From: Chryseobacterium piperi
Lineage (GTDB): Bacteria > Bacteroidota > Bacteroidia > Flavobacteriales > Weeksellaceae
DNA: 64,000 bases
Reading direction: 5' to 3'
Assembly (NCBI RefSeq): GCF_002285635.2
Contig: NZ_CP023049.2
Span: 2,604,001-2,668,000, forward strand
The notes beneath the pieces are model-generated. The model did no database searches and was not told the origin of the DNA. It was given only the letters and a program-made list of their open reading frames with translations. Below are positions 1 through 8,201 of the stretch, one piece after another; position 1 is the first letter of the stretch; each line of letters begins with the position of its first letter. The position numbers were made by a program, and so were the translations under genes.

Positions 1-758
1 TTCGGATCATAGAAATAATCCTTGTAGACTGTAGTGGTTACAGCAAAGTTTACATCCACACCGATCAGGTCCATGAGCTCAAAGGGACCCATCTTAAAGT
101 TACCTAATGTTTTCATGGCATCATCTACCTGCTCCGGAGTGGCAATATTTTCCTCAACAATCCTTAATCCTTCTCCATAGTAGGGACGTGCAATTCTGTT
201 AACGATAAATCCGGGGATATCTTTAGCAATAACAGGAACCTTCCCCCATTCTTTCATGAGGCTGTACATTTTTTCGGCTAAAGATTTTTCTGTTAATAAA
301 GAAGGAATTATTTCAACCAATGGCATTAACGGCGCCGGATTGAAAAAATGAATTCCAATGAAGCGCTCCGGCTTCTTTAATTCCGCTCCTAAAGAAGTGA
401 TGGATATGGAGGAAGTATTGGAACTGATGATACAAGCATCAGAAACATAGTTTTCAAGTTCTGTAAAAACTTTTGTTTTAATTTCTTTGTTTTCAATAAT
501 CGCTTCAATGACCAGGTCAGAATCTTTTAGTTCCTGTAAAGTCTCTGCTTTTATAATATTATTTCTGATTTCTGTAGCTTTTTCTTGCGAAATTTTAGTT
601 TTTTCAACCAACCTCTGAAGTGTTTTCTCCAGACCAGAAAGTGCTTTATCTATTTGTGGAGCCTGTGCATCGTATACAACAACTTTACACCCTGCCGTTG
701 CAGCCACCTGAGCAATTCCGATACCCATGGTCCCTGCACCAATAATTCCAATATTCAT
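1..758 (-). CDS. paaH: 3-hydroxyacyl-CoA dehydrogenase PaaH (partial, 3' end off the window)
   Basis: This NAD-dependent dehydrogenase oxidises the 3-hydroxyadipyl-CoA intermediate late in phenylacetate breakdown. The protein starts at the ATG complement of 756-758 with MNIGIIGAGTMG, a Rossmann dinucleotide-binding motif. It continues with the family motifs IISSNTSSISIT and GIHFFNPAPLMPLVE, then GFIVNRIARPYYGE at the start of the C-terminal domain. The C-terminus lies beyond base 1. It is the last visible cistron of the paa operon, about 40 bp downstream of the four-helix-bundle gene. The paa context supports PaaH rather than a generic FadB-type enzyme. The exact substrate is inferred. Confidence 0.9.
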   Translation of the reverse strand, partial: MNIGIIGAGTMGIGIAQVAATAGCKVVVYDAQAPQIDKALSGLEKTLQRLVEKTKISQEKATEIRNNIIKAETLQELKDSDLVIEAIIENKEIKTKVFTELENYVSDACIISSNTSSISITSLGAELKKPERFIGIHFFNPAPLMPLVEIIPSLLTEKSLAEKMYSLMKEWGKVPVIAKDIPGFIVNRIARPYYGEGLRIVEENIATPEQVDDAMKTLGNFKMGPFELMDLIGVDVNFAVTTTVYKDYFYDP

Positions 759-798
759 AATTTTAATTTGAAAATTTGAAAATAAGTTAATTTGAAAA

Positions 799-1152
799 TT
801 ATTTAAATTTTGATGTGGAAATAATCTTGGAAAGGATTAAAACAATCTCTTTTAAATCTGACAATAATTTCTCTTCAGGAGAATTCAAATATTGGGATTC
901 TAAACATAATAAAAGCCAATATTCAGTTTCATCTGCCTCCTTAGCTGCAATCTTTATTTTATGGATAAAGTCAGCCTTACTTTCAGCATTTTGAGCTTCC
1001 CTTACATTGGCACCAATAGAAGTTCCTGATTTAAAAATTTGATTTGCCAATGAGAATTTATTAATCCTATATAAGCTTTCCGAAAATTCAACAATATTTA
1101 ATGCAAACGTAAAAGTCTTATTTACAATAATATTTTCCTTATCGTTTCTCAT
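799..1152 (-). CDS. Four-helix-bundle protein (S23 / TIGR02436-like)
   Basis: This 117-residue, mostly helical protein matches the S23 or 23S-intervening-sequence four-helix-bundle family. Visible hallmarks are SGTSIGANVREAQNAESKADFIHK, in the order seen in this family, followed by KIAAKEADETEYWL. The family's biochemical role is poorly known. A relative (Avd) works with retroelement reverse transcriptases, but no such gene is present here. The gene lies between paaG and paaH on the same strand and is bordered on both sides by TTTGAAAA/TTTTCAAA spacer repeats. It may be a passenger gene that entered through those repeats. Any role in phenylacetate metabolism would be speculation. Confidence 0.8.
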   Translation of the reverse strand: MRNDKENIIVNKTFTFALNIVEFSESLYRINKFSLANQIFKSGTSIGANVREAQNAESKADFIHKIKIAAKEADETEYWLLLCLESQYLNSPEEKLLSDLKEIVLILSKIISTSKFK

Positions 1153-1187
1153 TTTTAAATTTTCAAATTAACCCATTTTCAAATTGA

Positions 1188-1988
1188 TTATTTTCCCTTG
1201 TAATTAGGTTTTCTTTTCTGTAAAAAGGCATTTACCCCTTCTATGAAATCTTCTGTTTCAGCAGCTTCTTGCTGTAGATCACCTTCCAATTCCAATTGCT
1301 CTTTCAGTGTATTATTATAGGAATGAGCAAAAGCTTTTTTAGTTAATTTAATTGCTGCTGTAGGCATATTCGAAAGTCTCTCTAAAATCTCCATTGATTT
1401 CGAGTTAAACTCTTCTTCTGCAAAAACCTCAGCTACCAATCCATAAGATTTTGCTTCTTCTGCATACAGTTTCTTTCCTGTAAAGGCTAAATAATTAGCA
1501 AGCTGTCTTCCTAATAGTTTTGGTAAGAAGTAAGTACCTCCTGTATCCGGGATCAACCCGATATTTGAAAACGCCTGAGCAAAGTATGATTTGTCATTTG
1601 CCAATACAAAGTCACAGATTAGAGCTAACATAGCCCCTGCGCCTACTGCGGGACCATTTACCAATGCTATAACAGGTTTTCTGCAATGAGTAATCTCTGT
1701 CACCAATGGATTATAATAATCTACAACGATTTTTCTGATGATATCATTATCATGATGCTCATTACCTTGTACGAAAGCATCATCTAAATTCTGACCCGAG
1801 CAGAATGCTCTTCCCCTTCCGGAAATCGCTACACATCTTACCGTATCATCTTCATTGCAAGATTTAATAAAGTCTTTTAAATCTGCCAAGGATGGTTTTG
1901 TCAGTGCATTTAAAGATTCTGGTTGATTAAGGTATGCAATTTTAAGCTTCCCGTCAAAATGCGTTTCGATATCAAGTTGTGTATACAT
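1188..1988 (-). CDS. paaG: Enoyl-CoA hydratase/isomerase, PaaG-type epoxyphenylacetyl-CoA isomerase
   Basis: This 266-residue crotonase-superfamily enzyme is the usual length for PaaG. In the phenylacetate pathway PaaG rearranges ring-1,2-epoxyphenylacetyl-CoA to the oxepin form. The oxyanion-hole segments are visible as SGRGRAFCSGQNLDD (about residues 55-69) and NGPAVGAGAMLAL (about 111-123). They are followed by IGLIPDTGGTYFLPKLLG, which in this family carries the acidic catalytic residue. It starts at the ATG complement of 1986-1988. The gene sits between paaD and the four-helix gene, separated from paaD by a 147-bp repeat-bearing spacer. Assignment to PaaG over other crotonases relies partly on the operon. 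Confidence 0.87.
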   Translation of the reverse strand: MYTQLDIETHFDGKLKIAYLNQPESLNALTKPSLADLKDFIKSCNEDDTVRCVAISGRGRAFCSGQNLDDAFVQGNEHHDNDIIRKIVVDYYNPLVTEITHCRKPVIALVNGPAVGAGAMLALICDFVLANDKSYFAQAFSNIGLIPDTGGTYFLPKLLGRQLANYLAFTGKKLYAEEAKSYGLVAEVFAEEEFNSKSMEILERLSNMPTAAIKLTKKAFAHSYNNTLKEQLELEGDLQQEAAETEDFIEGVNAFLQKRKPNYKGK

Positions 1989-2135
1989 AAAAAATTAATT
2001 TAAAATCAGATAAATATAACAATTTAACAGTATAAGAATGTAACAATTTACCAATTAAAGCACGACTATTTCAATGCTATACATTATTCATATTGCTGCA
2101 TTTTCATAATACCAGATTGTTACATTAATTCATAA
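1989..2135. repeat. Intercistronic spacer with TGTAACAATTTACC-type inverted repeats
   Basis: This spacer between paaD and paaG holds ATGTAACAATTTACC near 2038-2053 and an inverted partner, GATTGTTACATTAATT, near 2112-2128. A very similar arrangement occurs in the spacer between paaE and paaA (4757-4840). The arms could pair in the operon transcript. No ORF or -7 box was recognised here. Confidence 0.5.
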
Positions 2136-2600
2136 TCAATGGCATTTAAAATAATCAAAAGGTTCGAGGCAGTCTAAACATTGATAAGAAGCCTTACACA
2201 AAGTAGAGCCAAACCTACTGATCTGTTTTGAATTCATAGAACCACAACGCGGACATTGTTTCGGTTTTCCGATATGATGTTCATCTGCTCCTTTCTCAGG
2301 AGGCGTGATTCCATATTCACGAAGTTTCTCTCTCGCTTCATCTGTTAACCAGTCAGTTGTCCAGATAGGAAACATCTTGGTTACTACTTTCGCATCCCAA
2401 CCGTTCTCCTTCATGATCTTCGTGATATCCTCTTCAATAGTAAACATGGCAGGACAGGCAGAGTAAGTTGGTGTAATCACTACTTCACAAGCATTTTTGC
2501 CGGTAGCTTTTGCATCTCTTACAATACCTAATTCCACTATATTGATCACTGGAATTTCAGGATCCGGAACTTGGGATAATATATTTAATAAATCGTTCAT
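2136..2600 (-). CDS. paaD: 1,2-phenylacetyl-CoA epoxidase subunit PaaD
   Basis: PaaD is a small accessory subunit of the phenylacetyl-CoA epoxidase system, thought to help iron-sulfur or di-iron maturation. The N-terminal half is a MIP18/DUF59 domain containing VPDPEIPVINIVELGIV and PTYSACPAM (Cys49). The C-terminal part is a zinc-ribbon-like region with CPRCG (Cys116 and Cys119), Cys135, CLDC (Cys141 and Cys144) and Cys153. At 154 residues it is close to the family length. It follows paaC after a 96-bp repeat-containing spacer. Confidence 0.93.
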   Translation of the reverse strand: MNDLLNILSQVPDPEIPVINIVELGIVRDAKATGKNACEVVITPTYSACPAMFTIEEDITKIMKENGWDAKVVTKMFPIWTTDWLTDEAREKLREYGITPPEKGADEHHIGKPKQCPRCGSMNSKQISRFGSTLCKASYQCLDCLEPFDYFKCH

Positions 2601-2696
2601 TTCAATTTGAGAATTAGATAATCAGATAATTTGAAAATGAGAATATAAACTACAGACATTTTCAAATTACCCTATTTCCAAATTAACTCATTATTT
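2601..2696. repeat. Intercistronic spacer with ATTTGAAAAT / ATTTTCAAAT repeats
   Basis: This spacer between paaC and paaD contains AATTTGAAAATGAGAAT near 2628 and the opposing ATTTTCAAATTACCC and TTTCCAAATTAACTCATT near 2659-2692. Similar modules recur at 759-798, 1153-1187 and 3728-3817. The opposed arms are complementary enough to form RNA hairpins between cistrons. Confidence 0.5.
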
Positions 2697-3446
2697 CTAC
2701 CATGTACATCCCGGATATGCTCTCTGCATGTATTGTAATTCGCAAAGTATATATCCAAAATATTCTGTATGATATCCGGTTCTTGATTTAGGCTGCATAA
2801 AATGATCTTTAGGATATTCTAATCCAAACTCCTGAAAATCTTTTTCCGTAATGGCAACAAACTGCTCATATAGTTCATCAACGTTTGGAGCAATATTTAA
2901 AGCAATCAGGTCATCCTCACCTTCTACTTTAGCAAAAAGACCTTGGGTATATTCCCAAATATTTTCAATCCCTTTAACCAAACGCTCACGGCTTTCTTCT
3001 GTTCCCTGAGCAAAAATCTTCATCCATGATGCTGTATGCGTATAATGATACTTCACTTCTTTCAGAGATTTCTGAGCAAGAGCTGACAATTCTTCATCTG
3101 CTGAGCTTGACAATGATTCATACATGAGTTTCTGATAAACAGAAAAAACATAAACCTTAAGAATAGTCTGTGCATAATCTTCGTTGGGAAGTTCTACCCA
3201 ATGGGCATTGACATATTCATGTTCATATCGTAAAAATGCCAAATCATCTTCGCTTTTTCCATTATCAGCCACTCTTGAAGCATACTGATAAAAATTATTG
3301 GCCTGGCCCAACTCATCCAATGCAATATTTGTCAATGCAATATCTTCTTCTAAATAGGGGCCTTCACCACACCATTCAGACAGCCTTTGTCCCATGATAA
3401 AACTATCATCGGCAAACTTTAATAAATAATTGAATAATGCACTCAT
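2697..3446 (-). CDS. paaC: 1,2-phenylacetyl-CoA epoxidase subunit PaaC
   Basis: PaaC is the structural ferritin-like partner of PaaA in the ring-epoxidising complex. The 249-residue protein has the family segments MGQRLSEWCGEGPYLEEDIALTNIALDELGQA near the N-terminus, LKEVKYHYTHTASWM in the middle and GYILCELQYMQRAYPGCTW at the C-terminus. Its ATG (3446) overlaps the paaB stop codon by one base (TAATG), which implies translational coupling. In known systems PaaC lacks a functional di-iron centre; that was not tested here. Confidence 0.95.
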   Translation of the reverse strand: MSALFNYLLKFADDSFIMGQRLSEWCGEGPYLEEDIALTNIALDELGQANNFYQYASRVADNGKSEDDLAFLRYEHEYVNAHWVELPNEDYAQTILKVYVFSVYQKLMYESLSSSADEELSALAQKSLKEVKYHYTHTASWMKIFAQGTEESRERLVKGIENIWEYTQGLFAKVEGEDDLIALNIAPNVDELYEQFVAITEKDFQEFGLEYPKDHFMQPKSRTGYHTEYFGYILCELQYMQRAYPGCTW

Positions 3447-3727
3447 TACATATTTTTTACATCGTTAGGAATATCATAGAAAGTTGGATGACGATAAAGC
3501 TTGTCATCTGCAGGATCAAAGAAAGCTTCCTGATCCATTCCTTCTGAGCTTACAATATATTTACTTGGAACTACCCAAACGCAGGTTCCTTCTTTTCTCC
3601 TGGTATATACATCTCTTGCATTCTGCAAAGCCATCTCTGCTGTTGGTGCCTGAACAGTTCCGGCGTGTTTGTGGGATAATCCCGGTTTAGTCTGGATAAA
3701 CACTTCCCATATATCTAAATTTGCCAT
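3446..3727 (-). CDS. paaB: 1,2-phenylacetyl-CoA epoxidase subunit PaaB
   Basis: PaaB is a small bridging subunit of the PaaABCE monooxygenase. The protein shows the family signature WEVFIQTKPGLSHKHAGTVQAP, then ALQNARDVYTRRKEGTCVWVVP, and is about 93 residues long, the usual size. I chose the ATG at 3727 (MANLDIW). A TTG two codons upstream is also open but less likely. It overlaps paaC by one base at its 3' end and follows paaA after a repeat-bearing spacer of about 90 bp. Confidence 0.95.
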   Translation of the reverse strand: MANLDIWEVFIQTKPGLSHKHAGTVQAPTAEMALQNARDVYTRRKEGTCVWVVPSKYIVSSEGMDQEAFFDPADDKLYRHPTFYDIPNDVKNM

Positions 3728-3817
3728 AGTCAAATAAAAAATTTGAAAATTTGAAAATTCGAGAATGTGTTAATTAATTTTCAAATTAACTCATCTTCAA
3801 ATTAACTCATTATAATA
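3728..3817. repeat. Intercistronic spacer with AATTTGAAAATTTGAAAAT and TTTTCAAATTAACTCAT repeats
   Basis: Between paaA and paaB the sequence holds two adjacent ATTTGAAA units (about 3740-3757). These face two TTTTCAAATTAACTCAT-like units (about 3778-3810). It is the clearest example of the TTTGAAAA/TTTTCAAA spacer family in this operon. Confidence 0.55.
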
Positions 3818-4756
3818 TTATATTACTTCTTTTTCTTGTTTCTCCGCAAAAGCTGCCGCTGCTTCTTTTACCCAAAGGTTTTCTTTCTGCGCTTTCACTT
3901 TAGTTTGTAATCTTTTCTTATTACATGGGCCGTTTCCTTTCAGAATGGTCATGAATTCATCCCATGGAAGTTCTCCGAAATCATAATGTTCTCTTTCTTC
4001 ATTCCATTTCAGGTCCTTATCCGGAATAGTCAATCCTAAGAATTCAGCCTGTGAAACCGTAACATCAATAAATCTCTGGCGAAGGCTGTCATTACTTTCT
4101 CTTTTCACCCTATAATTCATAGAAATTTTAGAGTTAGGAGAGCTATCATCATTAGGTCCAAACATCATAAGAGCAGGCCACCAGAAACGGTTTAATGAAG
4201 CTTGGGCCATTTCTTTCTGTTGTTTCGTTCCACGACAAAGAGCCATTAAAATTTCATACCCTTGTCTTTGGTGAAAAGATTCTTCTTTACAGATTCTAAC
4301 CATTGCTCTGGAGTAAGGTCCATAAGAATTCCCCATCAGCATTACCTGATTCATAATTGCTGCACCATCTACCAGCCAGCCAATTGCACCTATATCCGCC
4401 CAGCTTAATGTCGGGTAATTAAAAATACTGGAGTATTTGGCTTTTCCTTCCAACATATCTTCATACGTTGCATCTCTGTCTGCTCTGATGGTTCCGTTTC
4501 CAAGGGTTTCAGTTGCAGCATAAAGGTATAGCCCGTGTCCTGCTTCATCCTGAACTTTCGCTAAAAGAGCCATTTTCCTTCTTAAAGAAGGCGCTCTGGA
4601 AATCCAGTTGGCTTCAGGCAGCATTCCTACAATTTCGGAATGTGCATGCTGTGAAATCTGGCGAACCAATAGCTTCCTGTAATCATCAGGCATAATATCT
4701 TTTGGTTCAACTTTATTTTCGTCGTGAACGTATTGAACAAATTTTTCTAAGTCCAT
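3818..4756 (-). CDS. paaA: 1,2-phenylacetyl-CoA epoxidase catalytic subunit PaaA
   Basis: PaaA is the oxygen-activating di-iron subunit that epoxidises the ring of phenylacetyl-CoA. The protein has the two ExxH iron-ligand motifs of this bacterial multicomponent monooxygenase family, DEAGH at about residues 70-74 and EESFH at about 157-161. The substrate-pocket region [16 protein letters not shown] precedes them. I chose the ATG at 4756 (MDLEKFVQ). A TTG at 4765 is also open in frame. At about 312 residues it is the normal length. It is cotranscribed with paaE upstream and paaB downstream. Confidence 0.96.
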   Translation of the reverse strand: MDLEKFVQYVHDENKVEPKDIMPDDYRKLLVRQISQHAHSEIVGMLPEANWISRAPSLRRKMALLAKVQDEAGHGLYLYAATETLGNGTIRADRDATYEDMLEGKAKYSSIFNYPTLSWADIGAIGWLVDGAAIMNQVMLMGNSYGPYSRAMVRICKEESFHQRQGYEILMALCRGTKQQKEMAQASLNRFWWPALMMFGPNDDSSPNSKISMNYRVKRESNDSLRQRFIDVTVSQAEFLGLTIPDKDLKWNEEREHYDFGELPWDEFMTILKGNGPCNKKRLQTKVKAQKENLWVKEAAAAFAEKQEKEVI

Positions 4757-4840
4757 AATTTTCAATTTAGCAGTGTATCAGTTTAACAATGTACCAATGA
4801 TTGTTACACTGGTAAATTATTATATTGTTACATTAATTTT
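4757..4840. repeat. Intercistronic spacer with TGTTACA-type inverted repeats
   Basis: This paaE-paaA spacer carries ACAATGTACCAATGATTGTT near 4784-4803 and ATATTGTTACATTAAT near 4822-4837. ATTGTTACATTAAT is also found directly beyond the paaD stop (about 2115-2130). Both therefore lie immediately 3' of a cistron end on the transcribed strand. Confidence 0.5.
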
Positions 4841-5926
4841 TTAAACGTCGTAATTAAGCATCACCACATTGGTTGTCGGGTGACATTGACATGTCAGAAC
4901 GTAGCCTCTTGCTACCTCATCTTCGGTAAGAGCAAAATTTTTCTCCATAAAAACTTCACCTTCTAAAACTTCTGCCTTACACGTACAGCACACTCCTCCT
5001 TTACAAGCAAAAGGTACAGGAAGATTATCCTTTAAAGCTTTATCTAAGATACTTTCTTTTTTAGAATTAAGATGGAATGAATATTCATCATCATCAATAA
5101 TCAGCGTTACCATACTTTCTATGTTGGCAATGGCTTTAAATTCCTCACTCATCTCCTCAGAATTTTCTTCATCCGGAGCAGTAAAGTATTCATATAAAAC
5201 CTGAATAGCAGGCACCTTTTTCTCTTTCTTTAAATAATCGGAAATCCCTTTGATCATATCTGCAGGACCACAAATGAAATAGGTTGCCTCCTGAATATTA
5301 ATATCTGTATACCTTTCAAATAAGTGATCTAATTTTTCAGGAGAAATTCTCCCTTCAAAAATAGGATCTTCATGCTTTTCACGGCTTACCAGATAAACAA
5401 CCGACAGCCTTCCTTTAAACTGCTCTACCAACTTATCTATTTCCGCTTTTTTCATTACATGGTTCATGCTTCTGTTACTATAGAACAGGTAAGCATTACT
5501 ATTGGGTTCCTGATAAAGGCTTTCTTTAATATTGGAAAGAACTGGGCTGATTCCACTTCCTGCAGCTAAACCAACATAAGTTTTGGTATTCGTTGGGTGG
5601 TACGTTGTATTGAATCCTCCCATTGGCGGCATTACCTCTAGTACTTCATCCATATGAAGATGCTCATTAAAGTATCCTGAAACTTTTCCTCCTTCTAAAA
5701 GCTTTACCAATACTTCCAGCGTGTTACTTTTTTCACTTGGAGCATTACAGATAGAGTAAGAACGTCTCTCTTCATTTCCATCAATCATCATTCGGAAGTT
5801 CAGATACTGCCCCTGTTTGAATCTGAATTTATCTTTCAACTCCTCAGGAACTTCCACTGCAACATTAACAGCTTCATGAGTATCTTTCTGAACTTTTACA
5901 GTTTTTAATTTATAAAATGAATTCAT
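4841..5926 (-). CDS. paaE: 1,2-phenylacetyl-CoA epoxidase reductase subunit PaaE
   Basis: PaaE passes electrons from NADPH through FAD and a [2Fe-2S] cluster to PaaA. The order is an FAD-binding barrel with RSYSICNAP (residues 55-63), an NAD-binding domain with GLAAGSGISPVLS and FICGPADMI, and a C-terminal plant-type ferredoxin domain. The cluster ligands fit C308-x4-C313-x2-C316 and C346. The 361-residue length is normal. The ATG overlaps the paaK stop by four bases (ATGA), which indicates coupled translation. Confidence 0.96.
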   Translation of the reverse strand: MNSFYKLKTVKVQKDTHEAVNVAVEVPEELKDKFRFKQGQYLNFRMMIDGNEERRSYSICNAPSEKSNTLEVLVKLLEGGKVSGYFNEHLHMDEVLEVMPPMGGFNTTYHPTNTKTYVGLAAGSGISPVLSNIKESLYQEPNSNAYLFYSNRSMNHVMKKAEIDKLVEQFKGRLSVVYLVSREKHEDPIFEGRISPEKLDHLFERYTDINIQEATYFICGPADMIKGISDYLKKEKKVPAIQVLYEYFTAPDEENSEEMSEEFKAIANIESMVTLIIDDDEYSFHLNSKKESILDKALKDNLPVPFACKGGVCCTCKAEVLEGEVFMEKNFALTEDEVARGYVLTCQCHPTTNVVMLNYDV

Positions 5927-7242
5927 TTTTTCTTAAGTATTCTATTAATTTTTCCACCTTCGCACTTAGGCAAACTGTCCTGGGCATGAATTTTCACTTT
6001 TGTGGTTATTCCTACCCGTCTTTTTATTTCGTTTTCTATATTTTTTCCAAAATTCCCAACAAAAATACCATAATCATCGGTATTAGGTTCAACTTGTTGA
6101 GACTTTACAAATTCATCATCAATTTCCAGATCAATATCTAACGCTACACACATATGTTCCTTTTCAATCGGTGTCAGATAATAATTAGGTACAACTCCCT
6201 TAACATGGGAGAATGCTTCTTCAATCTGGCTTGGATATACATTAACTCCTCTCACAATCAGCATATCATCAGCTCTTCCTAAAAGAGGTCTCATTTTCAC
6301 CATGCTTCTTTTAGAATTTTCATCATAATACAGACTGGTAATATCGTTCGTCCAATATCTTAAAAGAGGCATCGCTTTCTTCGTTAAGGTTGTGATCACT
6401 AATACCCCTTCTTCCCCAAAAGGAACCGGCTGTTTAGTGACAGGATCTAAAATTTCCGGATAGAAGTGGTCTTCCCAAATATAAGATCCTCCTTTTTCTT
6501 CAAAATCCTCCATAGAAACTCCGGGACCTATAATTTCACTCAATCCATAAATATTAGTGGCATGAACTCCTAATCTTTCCTCAATATGATTCCTGATAAT
6601 CTCTGTCCATGGCTCGGAGCCCAATACAGCATACTGCAAACTGATTTCATTAGCGGAAATTCCACGATTGGCAAATTCATTTGCAATCGTCAAAGCATAA
6701 GATGGAGAACAGCAGATAACCTCTGGTTTAAAATCCATAATTAAATCCACCTGTCTCGCTGTCATTCCACCTGAAATAGGAAGAACACTCATCCCCAGTT
6801 TTTCAGCACCATAGTGCAGTCCCAATCCACCGGTAAAAATACCATAACCATACGCATTATGCAATTGCATTCCGGGCTTTGCTCCTGCTGCATTCAGAGA
6901 CCTTGCTACGACTTCACTAAAAAGATCAACATCTTCTTTTGTATATCCTACTACCGTTGGCTTTCCTGTAGTTCCGCTTGAGCAATGAATCCTTTGCAGC
7001 TCATTTTTAGGAACAGTGAATAATCCAAATGGATAGTTATTTCTTAAATCCTGCTTATAAGTAATGGGTAGTTTTGAAATGTCTTCAATTGATCTAATCT
7101 CCTGAGTCGATATTCCCAACTCATTAAACTTCTCCTTATAAAAATCCGATCTCTCTTCAAGATAACCGACCAGATTTATCAATCGCTCAGATTGAAGCCC
7201 TCTCAATTGGTCGAGCTTTAAATATTCAACTGAAAAATCCAT
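5923..7242 (-). CDS. paaK: Phenylacetate-CoA ligase PaaK
   Basis: PaaK activates phenylacetate to phenylacetyl-CoA using ATP, the first step of the pathway. The adenylate-forming signature HCSSGTTGKPTVVGYT lies at about residues 86-101. The family blocks YGLSEIIGPGVSMEC-like (here SMEDFEE) and GRADDMLIVRGVNVYPSQIEE follow. I chose the ATG at 7242 (MDFSVEYL); a TTG two codons upstream is also in frame. It is the first gene of the operon. A 14-bp palindrome 11 bp upstream of the start suggests repression by the neighbouring TetR protein. Confidence 0.94.
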   Translation of the reverse strand: MDFSVEYLKLDQLRGLQSERLINLVGYLEERSDFYKEKFNELGISTQEIRSIEDISKLPITYKQDLRNNYPFGLFTVPKNELQRIHCSSGTTGKPTVVGYTKEDVDLFSEVVARSLNAAGAKPGMQLHNAYGYGIFTGGLGLHYGAEKLGMSVLPISGGMTARQVDLIMDFKPEVICCSPSYALTIANEFANRGISANEISLQYAVLGSEPWTEIIRNHIEERLGVHATNIYGLSEIIGPGVSMEDFEEKGGSYIWEDHFYPEILDPVTKQPVPFGEEGVLVITTLTKKAMPLLRYWTNDITSLYYDENSKRSMVKMRPLLGRADDMLIVRGVNVYPSQIEEAFSHVKGVVPNYYLTPIEKEHMCVALDIDLEIDDEFVKSQQVEPNTDDYGIFVGNFGKNIENEIKRRVGITTKVKIHAQDSLPKCEGGKINRILKKK

Positions 7243-7252
7243 ATCCAACTAA

Positions 7253-7266
7253 CTAACATTTGTTAG
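7253..7266. promoter_or_regulatory. Palindromic operator candidate upstream of paaK
   Basis: CTAACATTTGTTAG is a perfect inverted repeat of 6-bp arms with a 2-bp centre, 11 bp upstream of the paaK ATG. The size and symmetry suit a TetR-family dimer. A binding rule I recall for Thermus PaaR, CNAACGNNCGTTNG, has the same layout with two symmetric changes. That comparison is from memory. Confidence 0.6.
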
Positions 7267-7305
7267 GTGTAAATTTAAAAAGATTTTAGGAGCTGGCAAA
7301 ATTTT

Positions 7306-7321
7306 TATGACATTCGTCATA
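7306..7321. promoter_or_regulatory. Second palindrome upstream of paaK
   Basis: TATGACATTCGTCATA has 6-bp arms around a 4-bp centre. It lies 64 bp upstream of the paaK start and 40 bp beyond the first palindrome. It could be a second operator or an activator site. The rest of the 7322-7441 spacer holds only a short ATTCGTG direct repeat (7376-7382, 7384-7390). Confidence 0.4.
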
Positions 7322-7441
7322 TTTTGAATGATTCTAAATAATTAATGTGGGTCTAAATTATATATAGGACTTGTTATTCGTGCATTCGTGGCTATCGTGT
7401 AACCTCCTCGCAAAAAAACGATTTTACAAGCTGAATATAGA

Positions 7442-8017
7442 TTATTTTTGGTTTCCGAGAAGTCCAAAAAGTATTTTATCTCTAATTTCATCAGTAATCT
7501 CTCTAGTCGATTCTGTATTTCTTTTGAACCAGAAATAAGAGTTATTAAGCGTATGAAGAATAAATCGTGTAGTAAAAACAGGAGATCGCAGTTCCCATTT
7601 TTCAGCTTCGTATATTGAAGAAATCAGCTGTTCAACTTCCTGCTGATATTTTTTTCTTAATTCAACAAACTCCGGGAGTCTTTCGTCCAAATGCTTCCAT
7701 TCATTAGAATAGATATGGGTAACGTCCGGATTTTTGAGTACAACTGATAAATGCTTTTCAATAAAAAGATTCAGTTTATCTTTAGGGTTAATATCCGTAT
7801 TTTGTACTTCCTGGAGCTCAACAAAGAAATCCTGCGCAATTCCAAAGCAAATCCATTCCAGAATCTCTTCCTTGGAACGGATATGTGCATATAAAGAAGC
7901 TGCTTTTATATTGAGTTTGGTAGCCAGGTCCCGTACAGAGCTGCCCATATAGCCTTTCTCTTTAAAAAGCTGAACGGCTTCGTCTAAAATTTTCCTTTGT
8001 TTTTCTTTAAGTTCCAT
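7442..8017 (-). CDS. TetR/AcrR family regulator, probable PaaR-type repressor
   Basis: The N-terminal helix-turn-helix reads MELKEKQRKILDEAVQLFKEKGY followed by SVRDLATKLNIKAASLYAHIRSKEEI, a standard TetR DNA-binding domain. The remaining 140 or so residues form a ligand-binding and dimerisation domain with no obvious motif. I start it at the ATG complement of 8015-8017, because the upstream 25 in-frame codons do not look like a TetR N-terminus. It is encoded on the same strand as paaK, 199 bp upstream. Its position and the palindromes in between suggest that it represses the paa operon and responds to phenylacetyl-CoA. That role is inferred. Confidence 0.85.
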   Translation of the reverse strand: MELKEKQRKILDEAVQLFKEKGYMGSSVRDLATKLNIKAASLYAHIRSKEEILEWICFGIAQDFFVELQEVQNTDINPKDKLNLFIEKHLSVVLKNPDVTHIYSNEWKHLDERLPEFVELRKKYQQEVEQLISSIYEAEKWELRSPVFTTRFILHTLNNSYFWFKRNTESTREITDEIRDKILFGLLGNQK

Positions 8018-8140
8018 TGATAAAATGCAAAAGTAACTATTCTGATTCAATCCATAGATTTTTAACCAGCAAATCCTTATAAGTTTTATCATTTATTTAT
8101 AAAACTGACGATTTTTACATTTATTCAGGCTTCAATTTCA

Positions 8141-8201
8141 ATATTCGGAAAATTTGTCAAGTTAATTTTACGTTAAAAATAGCATATCCGGAAAATTTGT
8201 C
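8141..8201. promoter_or_regulatory. Direct repeat ATAT(T/C)CGGAAAATTTGTC upstream of clpB
   Basis: Two 18-bp units at 8141-8158 and 8184-8201 match at 17 of 18 positions, with starts 43 bp apart (about four helical turns). They lie in the 345-bp region between the TetR gene and clpB, about 160 bp before the clpB ATG. A TAAATTTA sequence (8213-8220) close to the -7 consensus follows. No ORF was found in this spacer. They may be sites for a stress regulator. Confidence 0.5.

Noticed and set aside
585..779. 64-codon plus-strand open frame at the left edge
   Set aside because: It is antisense to the N-terminus of paaH, whose Rossmann motif is unmistakable.
799..1152. rRNA intervening sequence
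   Set aside because: The protein family is associated with 23S intervening sequences, but no rRNA sequence surrounds it; it lies within the paa operon.
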